Part shown: positions 1 through 4,709 of the stretch, piece after piece
How the letters are laid out: the number at the start of each line of letters is the position of its first letter
Numbering within the stretch: position 1 is the stretch's first letter
The notes under the pieces: generated by a model
Database searches by the model: none
The model's input: the letters and a program-made list of their open reading frames with translations, nothing else
Told to the model about the DNA's origin: nothing
DNA from: Dehalococcoidales bacterium
GTDB lineage: Bacteria > Chloroflexota > Dehalococcoidia > Dehalococcoidales > UBA3254
Direction of reading: 5' to 3'
NCBI GenBank assembly: GCA_028718465.1
Contig: JAQULX010000165.1
Location: 1-6,517 of the forward strand
DNA: 6,517 nt
Made by a program: the position numbers and the translations under genes

Positions 1-195
1 CATGTCGATTCTGGCTCTTAGAGCGTCTGCGAAAGGTACCAGGAACCTGAGCCCAGGGTCCAGTGTTTCTTTGAAACTGCCAAATCTTTCTACGATGCCC
101 TTTTCAGCCTGGTGGATGATGGTAATAGATTTAGCCAGAGTAATCAGGATAACCAGTGCCAGAATAGCTAAGAATATTATCAGTCCTATTTGCAT
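1..195 (-). CDS. Slipin/stomatin-like SPFH-domain membrane protein, 5' part only (runs off the left edge)
   Basis: Only the first 65 codons are present; the rest lies beyond the window. Residues 2-21 are a strongly hydrophobic membrane segment (MQIGLIIFLAILALVILITL). It is followed by the typical start of an SPFH domain: HQAEKGIVERFGSF, then DPGLRFLVPFADALR. This order matches bacterial slipins/QmcA-like proteins, which are anchored by one N-terminal helix and form large oligomeric membrane-microdomain scaffolds, often linked to membrane proteases. The start is ATG at 195 with SD AAAGGAGG (202-209) six bases upstream, lying inside the end of the NfeD gene. The NfeD stop TAA and this ATG share one base (TAATG), so translation should be coupled. 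NfeD next to SPFH is a widely conserved gene pair. The family call is confident; the subclass (slipin, HflK/C-like or flotillin-like) cannot be settled from 65 residues. Confidence 0.9.
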   Translation of the reverse strand, partial: MQIGLIIFLAILALVILITLAKSITIIHQAEKGIVERFGSFKETLDPGLRFLVPFADALRARIDM

Positions 196-668
196 TACTT
201 TCCTCCTTTAATTTTTTCGACGTTCAGAGTAATCCCACTGATGGCAGTAACGACTATTGCTTCACCTTTTTCGATACCTTCTTCCGCTCTTGCCCTCCAC
301 TCCTCATTGTCCACCTTAACCAGACCAATATCACCGGGCATTAGACTTTGTAAAATAATCCCTCTTTTACCGATGATGACATCAATATTGGTTTTCTCTT
401 TTCGTGTCGCCGTCCACCTGTGGACATATCTTCTACCTAAAGCTAGATAGACGATGCAGATTACCAGGGTTATAATTAGTGTTAGCACCCAGGAGTGAAA
501 CGGCCAGCTTACCAGTCCTCCAATAATGAATGCTGACCCGAGAAATACCAGGTCTAGCCCTGTTCCTATGCCGACAATTAGTTCAAGGAGAATCATCAGA
601 AGACCGATGCCGATAAATATAAACCACACCGATGAATCAGGGAATCCGACTGCAACACCATCTACCAT
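195..668 (-). CDS. Short NfeD-like membrane protein (NfeD1b type)
   Basis: This 157-residue protein has a hydrophobic N-terminal half with about three membrane helices (roughly residues 14-33, 37-55 and 58-78). A basic junction follows (RRYVHRWTATRKEK), then a C-terminal beta-rich OB-fold-like domain (about 95-153) with GKRGIILQSLMPGDIG, a VDNEEWRARA strand pair and IVVTAISGITLNVEKI. This is the layout of short NfeD proteins, which lack the ClpP-like serine protease domain of long NfeD. Short NfeD proteins are thought to bind the partner SPFH protein, and that partner is encoded directly downstream with a 1-bp TAATG overlap. The ATG at 668 is the first possible start, because an in-frame TAA lies about 18-20 bases upstream. 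It has only a weak SD (GGGG) of its own, and it overlaps by 7 bp the end of a mini-ORF with a very strong SD, so its translation may depend on that mini-ORF. Confidence 0.88.
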   Translation of the reverse strand: MVDGVAVGFPDSSVWFIFIGIGLLMILLELIVGIGTGLDLVFLGSAFIIGGLVSWPFHSWVLTLIITLVICIVYLALGRRYVHRWTATRKEKTNIDVIIGKRGIILQSLMPGDIGLVKVDNEEWRARAEEGIEKGEAIVVTAISGITLNVEKIKGGK

Positions 669-727
669 GATGTTGCCCCATCGTGATTAACGGCCAAGAT
701 ATGCTTAACATCAATAAAGCTACCCAT
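662..727 (-). CDS. 21-residue mini-ORF with strong SD, overlapping the NfeD start (possible leader peptide)
   Basis: A short frame starts at ATG 727 and ends at TAG (662-664). It is preceded by a perfect Shine-Dalgarno, AAGGAGG (735-741), with 7-nt spacing, the strongest ribosome site in this operon. The peptide begins MGSFIDVKHILAVNHDG and ends ATSW; it has no membrane segment or recognised motif. Its stop lies 7 nt inside the start of the NfeD gene (ATGGTAG), the geometry of translational coupling, and NfeD has only a weak SD. It may therefore be a leader that delivers ribosomes to nfeD-SPFH. A remnant of a longer gene, or chance, cannot be excluded. It is too short to be tested by composition. 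Confidence 0.45.
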   Translation of the reverse strand: MGSFIDVKHILAVNHDGATSW

Positions 728-734
728 GTCAGTT

Positions 735-741
735 CCTCCTT
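735..741 (-). promoter_or_regulatory. Strong Shine-Dalgarno ahead of the mini-ORF
   Basis: AAGGAGG on the minus strand lies 7 nt before ATG 727, in the 87-bp gap between the PfpI-like gene and nfeD. It points to the mini-ORF start and not to the NfeD start at 668, which is about 66 nt further on. Confidence 0.7.
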
Positions 742-755
742 ACTGTATTTAAAGA

Positions 756-1283
756 CTACCTATTAGTTCTCAACGCTTCAATTATGGTCCAATCAAAGAC
801 CGGCAGGTCAGCAGCCTTACGAGCGGTAATGATATTGCCGTCTTGTACTACCGGTTCATCAACCCACTCCGCTCCGGCATTCTTCAGGTCTTCTGTTAAC
901 GAGAGCGAGGAAGTCAGCCGGCGTCCTCTGACTATATCGGCTGATATCAGGAGTTTTGGGCCGTAGCAAATAGCCGCTATGACCCTGTTCAAACCATGCA
1001 TCTTTTTCACCAGTTGAATTACGGAGGAGTGAGACCGCATCCCATCCAGGGAATGGATGCCCGGGATGATAATGGCATCAAAATCCTCAGCTTTAACTTT
1101 GTTAGTGGTCACCTCAGCTGTAATTATTCTTTTACCACTCTGGCTTCGGTAGTTTTGCACATGATCAGAACCTATAAGCACCACTCTGGCTTCGGCTGCC
1201 TTCATTGCCCTCAACGGTTCAATAAGCTCCAAGTCTCCAAAGCCTTCTTCAACCAGGATAGCAATTCGCTTTCCGTCAAGCAT
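756..1283 (-). CDS. DJ-1/PfpI superfamily protein with altered active site
   Basis: This 175-residue protein aligns along its length with the PfpI/DJ-1 class I glutamine-amidotransferase-like fold. It has KRIAILVEEGFGDLELIEP at the N terminus (conserved Glu19), DFDAIIIPG (68-75), the nucleophile elbow AAICYGPKLLIS (103-114), then RGRRLTSS and AGAEWVDEPVVQDGNII. Family members include stress-related peptidase/chaperone/glyoxalase-type enzymes such as PfpI and YhbO. Cys106 of the elbow is kept, but the residue after it is Tyr107 where PfpI-type enzymes carry the catalytic His (ICHGP). By my alignment, the acidic residue supplied by the neighbouring subunit is Asp80 in place of Glu. The activity therefore cannot be assumed to be proteolytic. 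The ATG at 1283 lies 8 bp inside the upstream RAM gene and lacks a strong SD, suggesting coupling. The gene ends in TAG, so amber is used as a real stop here. Confidence 0.9.
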   Translation of the reverse strand: MLDGKRIAILVEEGFGDLELIEPLRAMKAAEARVVLIGSDHVQNYRSQSGKRIITAEVTTNKVKAEDFDAIIIPGIHSLDGMRSHSSVIQLVKKMHGLNRVIAAICYGPKLLISADIVRGRRLTSSLSLTEDLKNAGAEWVDEPVVQDGNIITARKAADLPVFDWTIIEALRTNR

Positions 1284-1584
1284 ATTCTAATTTCACTCTT
1301 GATTTCTTATCCCTGTGCGAAGGTTCGATACTGTCATGGCTACCGAGTCCATTATGAGCCGGAAGCAACCGGAGGTCTTCAATCATGTTTTCCACCGAGG
1401 AAAAAACCTGCATCGTTATTCCCGCCAGTTCAAGGCGCTCGGGCGCTTCAATAACGGCAATAACATCAGGCTGTCCATCCATCACGTCGACAATCCTGAT
1501 ACCAGCTATGCGCCTGAGTTTTCCAGCTACATAATCAGCTTTTCCCTCGACAACATCCAGAAGTAAATATACTCTATCGCTCAT
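1276..1584 (-). CDS. Stand-alone Lrp/AsnC-type ligand-binding (RAM) domain protein
   Basis: The 102-residue product has one alpha/beta RAM domain (about 4-75): a first strand VYLLLDVVEGKADYVAGKL, the turn IAGIRIVDVMDGQPDVIAVIEAP, then LELAGITMQVFSSVENMIEDLRLLP. In Lrp/AsnC regulators this domain binds small effectors such as amino acids and drives oligomerisation. Here the helix-turn-helix half is missing, as in the many stand-alone RAM proteins of archaea and Chloroflexi, so direct DNA binding is unlikely. Residues 76-102 form a polar, charged tail (SHDSIEPSHRDKKSRVKLEYA) outside the domain. The last codons overlap the PfpI-like gene by 8 bp. The ATG at 1584 is supported by an AAGGG SD 7 nt upstream, immediately after the TGA that ends the extended frame of the preceding small gene. 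The ligand is unknown; a sensor or adaptor role for the neighbouring gene products is inference. Confidence 0.85.
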   Translation of the reverse strand: MSDRVYLLLDVVEGKADYVAGKLRRIAGIRIVDVMDGQPDVIAVIEAPERLELAGITMQVFSSVENMIEDLRLLPAHNGLGSHDSIEPSHRDKKSRVKLEYA

Positions 1585-1595
1585 AGCTGCGCCCT

Positions 1596-1826
1596 TCAGA
1601 GATTACGATATAAATAGCACGGCTCGTTTGATCCGCAGTCGTGATAAATCCAGGCACCTACCTAGATATACTTTTTAGTTGGAACGAGCATATCTTCTAC
1701 TAAACATACTGTCTCGAACGCGTTACATTTGGGGCAGAATATAATAAACTCATTTTCAGTTGCAATACGGCGCCCAATACTTCTCGTGTTATTACACTTC
1801 TGGGGTTGTGTCAACACAACAGACAT
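1596..1826 (-). pseudogene. Small Cys-rich zinc-ribbon-like protein, interrupted by an in-frame TAG
   Basis: The frame starts at ATG 1826 with SD AGGAGA (1832-1837) 5 nt upstream. It runs 54 codons to TAG at 1662-1664, giving a peptide with Cys11, Cys31, Cys34 and Cys41 (the FCPKCNAFETVC segment is zinc-knuckle-like) that ends PTKKYI. Past the TAG the same frame stays open for 21 codons, reads IYHDCGSNEPCYLY with a His and two more Cys, and stops at TGA (1596-1598). That stop is 11 nt before the next gene. The tail looks like the natural C terminus, so the TAG is probably a nonsense mutation (one change from CAG, AAG or TGG), a sequencing error, or a read-through codon. A start at 1883 would add a hydrophobic stretch but has no SD and lies upstream of the likely promoter -10. 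If the TAG is real, the 54-residue form (1662-1826) may still be made. The family is not known to me by name; zinc binding is inferred from Cys spacing. Confidence 0.6.
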
Positions 1827-1831
1827 AAGTC

Positions 1832-1857
1832 TCTCCTGTAATACGAGTACAACTATA
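1832..1857 (-). promoter_or_regulatory. Possible -10 box and Shine-Dalgarno at the head of the minus-strand operon
   Basis: TATAGT (1852-1857, minus strand) matches the sigma-70 -10 consensus at 5 of 6 bases and would start a transcript about 18 nt ahead of ATG 1826. AGGAGA (1832-1837) is the SD that decides this start. No good -35 lies 16-18 bp upstream of TATAGT. A perfect TTGACA on the same strand (1892-1897) is 34 bp away from it and has no good -10 at normal spacing. The SD is reliable; the promoter is tentative. Confidence 0.35.
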
Positions 1858-1980
1858 CAAATAAAGCTTAAGCCGAATAGCATGGAAAAGGTGTCAAATG
1901 GGGGAGCAAAAAGTTAAAATATTTGTGACATTTTTCAGGGGATTGTTAATGACTCAGTCTTGAAAGCACTCTCGATGGTT

Positions 1981-2679
1981 TTAAGAAGAAGGCAGGTTCA
2001 TGATGTAGCCTGCTTTAGGCAAATTGCGAATCAGCCTGGGGTTATCCGGGTCTTTCTCTATCTTGTGTCTCAGCCGGCTGATCCATGATCTCACCAGTTG
2101 TACATCGTCACGGTATTCGGCTCCCCACACGGTTGTGAGGAGATGGTGGTAAGTAACAAGGCGTCCGGCATTACGAGCCAGTTCACTGAGTAAAAGCCAT
2201 TCAATGTTCGTCAGTCGTTTTTCTTCGCCGTTAACCACAACGAGGTGTTTGTCAAAGTCTACGGTCAGGTCTTCGAAAGACAGCGGCTTCAAGGTTTTCC
2301 GTGTTTCTGCGGGTTCAAGGCGGCGCCTTACGGCCTCGATTCTGGCTATCAGTTCATCAGGGTTGAAAGGCTTTGACAGATAATCGTCGGCACCCATCTT
2401 GAGACCCTTGATTTTGTCAGCATCGGCACCCCGGGCACTGAGGAATATCACCGGCACTGCCGAGAAGTCACGCATTTCCTTGAGTGTTTCAAAGCCATCC
2501 ATCTGTGGCATGGCAAGATCCAGCACTATTATATCAGGCTCCTGGGTCTTAGCCTGCTCCAGAGCCTCGATGCCATTGCTGGCCGTCAGCACATTATACC
2601 CGGAGCCCCTGAGCTTGGGCCTGAGAAAGTCAAGAATCTGCTCGTCATCATCAACTACCAGTATGGCAAATCGCTTCAT
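1981..2679 (-). CDS. OmpR/PhoB-family two-component response regulator
   Basis: This is a 232-residue regulator. The receiver domain (about 3-118) has the acidic pocket at Asp10-Asp12 (FAILVVDDDEQ), phospho-acceptor Asp54 (IIVLDLAMPQMDG), switch Ser81 (VIFLSARG) and Lys103 (DDYLSKPF). The winged-helix DNA-binding domain (about 130-230) includes LTNIEWLLLSELARNAGRLVTY, the recognition helix VQLVRSWISRLRHKIE and the wing RNLPKAGYIM. The frame is open further upstream to 2787, but the start at 2679 (MKRFAILVV) gives the normal family length. The predicted TSS near 2703 lies downstream of that longer start and excludes it. The SD is modest (GGGA about 11 nt upstream). The kinase gene is transcribed divergently from the shared spacer and is the likely partner. 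Target genes are not evident; autoregulation through the spacer repeat is plausible. Confidence 0.93.
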   Translation of the reverse strand: MKRFAILVVDDDEQILDFLRPKLRGSGYNVLTASNGIEALEQAKTQEPDIIVLDLAMPQMDGFETLKEMRDFSAVPVIFLSARGADADKIKGLKMGADDYLSKPFNPDELIARIEAVRRRLEPAETRKTLKPLSFEDLTVDFDKHLVVVNGEEKRLTNIEWLLLSELARNAGRLVTYHHLLTTVWGAEYRDDVQLVRSWISRLRHKIEKDPDNPRLIRNLPKAGYIMNLPSS

Positions 2680-2709
2680 ATAACATATTCCCGCATATTC
2701 TATAACCAA

Positions 2710-2739
2710 ATGATAAATGACAGGTTCCGGCAGTGTCAA
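2710..2739 (-). promoter_or_regulatory. Sigma-70-type promoter for the response regulator
   Basis: On the minus strand, a perfect -35 TTGACA (2734-2739) is separated by 18 bp from TATCAT (2710-2715), which matches the -10 consensus at 5 of 6 bases. The predicted TSS near 2703 gives a leader of about 24 nt to ATG 2679. Its -35 box forms the left edge of the inverted repeat at 2734-2779. Confidence 0.65.
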
Positions 2740-2779
2740 TTTTATTACGGTTATTTCATTCCGTATTATTAATTTGACA
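2734..2779. repeat. Imperfect inverted repeat between divergent promoters (candidate operator)
   Basis: The left arm (2734-2750), read on the minus strand, is CCGTAATAAAATTGACA. The right arm (2761-2779), read on the plus strand, is CCGTATTATTAATTTGACA. The arms share CCGTA at the inner end and TTGACA at the outer end, around an AT-rich middle that differs by 2 bp in length, and a 10-bp spacer separates them. Each TTGACA is also the -35 box of one divergent promoter. A dimeric regulator bound here could control both genes; the neighbouring OmpR-type regulator is the obvious candidate. Confidence 0.55.
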
Positions 2780-2803
2780 TTAATCATGTTACCTTCTTAA
2801 AAT
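2774..2803 (+). promoter_or_regulatory. Sigma-70-type promoter for the histidine kinase
   Basis: A perfect -35 TTGACA (2774-2779) is separated by 18 bp from TAAAAT (2798-2803), which matches the -10 consensus at 5 of 6 bases. The predicted TSS near 2810 leaves a leader of about 75 nt. That leader has an unused GGAGG (2811-2815) and ends in the GGAG that serves the kinase GTG start. Confidence 0.65.
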
Positions 2804-2885
2804 ACTTCTCGGAGGAACAAGCTGGCTGTACCTGCCATGAACCTATAAGAAAGAAGGAAAGAATACTACAGCAGGAGATCAGGCT

Positions 2886-4400
2886 GTGGCATCTAAGATG
2901 CGAAAGCTAATTACTGAAGACATACATGGTTTAATCAAGGGCAAGCATCCTGAGCAAGCTCTTCAAGAGGCGCTCAGGTATGTCCAGAGTATCATAGAAA
3001 CGATGCGTGACCCGCTCGTAGTGCTGGATGATAGCCTGAGGGTGATCTCCGCTAATCAATCTTTCTATGATATATTTCTGGTAAGATCTGAGGATACGGA
3101 AGGCAGTCTTATTTATGAGTTGAATGATGGGCAGTGGGATATTCCCAGGCTGAGGGAACTGCTTGAAGAAATCCTGCCCAAGAATACTGGATTTAATGAT
3201 TTTGAGATTGACCACTTTTTTCCCGGTATTGGGCGACGGGTAATGCTGCTTAACGCTCGCCGTATATACAGCGAGGGGCACAAGACACAAAGAATTCTTC
3301 TTGGTATCGAGGACATCACCGAGCGTAAGCATATGGAGCAAGAGGTAACTGCGTCCGAAGTTCGGTACCGGCGACTTTTTGAAACTGCTCAAGACGGGAT
3401 ACTGATTCTAGACGCAGAAACAGCGCAGATCGAAGATGTCAATCCTTTTCTGGTAGATATGATGGGATATTCACGGCAGGAGTTTTTGGGGAAGGATTTG
3501 TGGGAAATCGGGCCGGTGAAAGACATTGAGGCAAGCCGGAAAGCTTTCAAGGAGTTACAAGACAAGGAACATATTCGTTACGAAGATTTGCCACTGGAAA
3601 CCAGAGCAGGCAAGCAGATTCAAGTAGAGTTTGTCAGCAATGTCTATCCGGTTAACGGCAGGAAGGTGATTCAATGTAACATTCGTGATGTTACCGAGCG
3701 CAAGAAGCTGGACCATCTTAAAGATGAGTTTATCGGTATGGTATCTCATGAACTCAGCAGCCCGTTAACTATTATTACAGGCTCTCTCAACACCCTTTTG
3801 AGTGAGGAAGAACAGCTATCCCGGGATGAGACGCACCACCTTATCCAAAACGCAGCTTTAGCGGCAGATACATTATCTCACCTGCTGGGGAATCTTCTTG
3901 AGCTTTCCCGTGCTCAGGCAGAGAGGCTAATCCTTCATGAAGAGCCAATAAGGGCCGATATTGTTGTCAGAAATACAGTTGAGAATATCACAGAGCAGTA
4001 TTCAACGCATAAGTTCGTTATTGATTTTCCTGAGGGGCTCCCCCTGATTAACGCCGACCCACTGAGGCTAGAACGTATCCTGTATAATCTGCTGGATAAT
4101 GCAAGGAAATATTCGCCTAATGGAACCGAGATAAGGGTCTTTACCGTAGAGGAAAAGGAACTTCTTGTTATTGGAGTGAGTGATCATGGAGTGGGCATAT
4201 CAAAATCAGACCAGGCCAAGATATTTATACCTTTCGAACGGTTAAAACCGGCTGGATTTGAACGAACCAAAGGAGCCGGGCTGGGGCTTTTAGTATGTCA
4301 AAGGCTAGTAGAAGCTCATGGCGGACAAATCCGGGTAGAATCCACACCTGGCAAGGGCTCCACATTCTTTTTTAGTCTTCCCTTCATTCGAGAAACATAA
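2886..4400 (+). CDS. Cytoplasmic PAS-PAS sensor histidine kinase
   Basis: This 504-residue kinase has no signal peptide or membrane helix, so it should sense a cytoplasmic or diffusible cue. PAS1 covers about 32-145 (SIIETMRDPLVVLDDSLRVI to GIEDITERK) and resembles PAS domains attached to CheR-type proteins. PAS2 covers about 158-272 (YRRLFETAQDGILILDAE, then DVNPFLVDMMGYSRQEF, ending NIRDVTERKK). The HisKA dimerisation domain carries phospho-acceptor His288 in VSHELSSPLT. The HATPase_c domain has an N box with Asn405 (YNLLDNARKYS), a G1 box DHGVGI (433-438) and a G2 box GAGLGL (463-468), ending in the usual GGQIRVES and GSTFFFSLPF. Position +4 from the His is Ser292, where many kinases have the Thr/Asn used for phosphatase activity. 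The GTG at 2886 has GGAG 8 nt upstream; an ATG at 2898 lacks an SD. It is divergent from its probable partner regulator. The PAS ligands are unknown, and no haem- or flavin-binding signature stands out. Confidence 0.93.
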   Translation: MASKMRKLITEDIHGLIKGKHPEQALQEALRYVQSIIETMRDPLVVLDDSLRVISANQSFYDIFLVRSEDTEGSLIYELNDGQWDIPRLRELLEEILPKNTGFNDFEIDHFFPGIGRRVMLLNARRIYSEGHKTQRILLGIEDITERKHMEQEVTASEVRYRRLFETAQDGILILDAETAQIEDVNPFLVDMMGYSRQEFLGKDLWEIGPVKDIEASRKAFKELQDKEHIRYEDLPLETRAGKQIQVEFVSNVYPVNGRKVIQCNIRDVTERKKLDHLKDEFIGMVSHELSSPLTIITGSLNTLLSEEEQLSRDETHHLIQNAALAADTLSHLLGNLLELSRAQAERLILHEEPIRADIVVRNTVENITEQYSTHKFVIDFPEGLPLINADPLRLERILYNLLDNARKYSPNGTEIRVFTVEEKELLVIGVSDHGVGISKSDQAKIFIPFERLKPAGFERTKGAGLGLLVCQRLVEAHGGQIRVESTPGKGSTFFFSLPFIRET

Positions 4401-4474
4401 AAGTGGTTTTCAAAGATAACCTGACACTAGGTGCGGAAAGTAAGGTTAAGAAGCTGTCAAAGGCAAGGAAGCTC

Positions 4475-4500
4475 TGACCTACCCCCACAAAGGATACCAT
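4475..4500. repeat. Possible right terminal inverted repeat of an IS3-family element
   Basis: Directly beyond the transposase stop, the plus strand reads TGACCTACCCCCACAAAGGA. A TGA tip followed by a C-rich stretch resembles IS3-group ends. No matching left end is visible in the window, so this rests on position and appearance only. Confidence 0.35.
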
Positions 4501-4503
4501 TTG

Positions 4504-4695
4504 TTACCCCGTTACCGTAGTTAAAACAGCCTCAGGAGATGGAGGCCGGTATCAGAGAGCACTATGAGGGCGCACCTGATTATATTCCTTACTCCACTGC
4601 TCAATCAAGACTTTAGCTTCCGCAAGAGTTGTGAATATTTCCCGGTTGAATAGCTCATCTCTTATCATTTCATTAACACATCGTTCATTCACGGG
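4504..4695 (-). pseudogene. IS3-family transposase (orfB) 3' remnant, degenerate
   Basis: The minus-strand frame reads MIRDELFNREIF, then TLAEAKVLIEQWSKEYNQ, VRPHSAL, a stop, then YRPPSPEAV, and ends at TAA (4504-4506). This is the hallmark C terminus of IS3-family DDE transposases (RDELLN...EIF...A..LIE.W...YN..RPHSALGYRPPAPEA). The TGA at 4552-4554 replaces the Gly of HSALGYRPP, a one-base change from GGA. Near the upstream end, the region that should carry the catalytic Glu (ESFN) reads RCVN, and an in-frame TGA at 4696-4698 closes the frame. Everything 5' of this is missing, because the GH130 gene ends at 4710. It is a dead fragment filling the gap between two convergent genes. The rest of the gap, 4401-4474, shows no gene and no clear terminator hairpin. 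Confidence 0.8.
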
Positions 4696-4709
4696 TCAAA
4701 TAGTCGGTG

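Noticed and set aside
996..1454. Plus-strand open frame of 152 codons
   Set aside because: It is antisense to the PfpI-like and RAM genes, which have clear family motifs; no SD and no recognisable domain.
1827..1883. Upstream ATG giving the Cys-rich protein a hydrophobic N-terminal helix
   Set aside because: There is no SD before 1883, while ATG 1826 has AGGAGA at 5-nt spacing, and the extension covers the likely -10 box.
2680..2787. N-terminal extension of 36 residues on the response regulator
   Set aside because: It is rich in scattered hydrophobic residues, absent from OmpR-family proteins, and overlaps both promoters and the inverted repeat; MKRFAILVV at 2679 is the standard receiver start.
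2837..2848. ATG-AAC-CTA-TAA micro-frame and unused GGAGG (2811-2815) in the kinase leader
   Set aside because: The ATG is about 21 nt from the GGAGG, too far to be served by it, and a three-codon peptide has no further support; no stable hairpin was seen in the leader.
2931..3392. Minus-strand open frame of 153 codons
   Set aside because: It lies antisense to the PAS domains of the histidine kinase, and its translation has no recognisable features.
4401..4474. Terminator after the histidine kinase
   Set aside because: I looked for a GC-rich stem followed by a T-run and found none on either strand.
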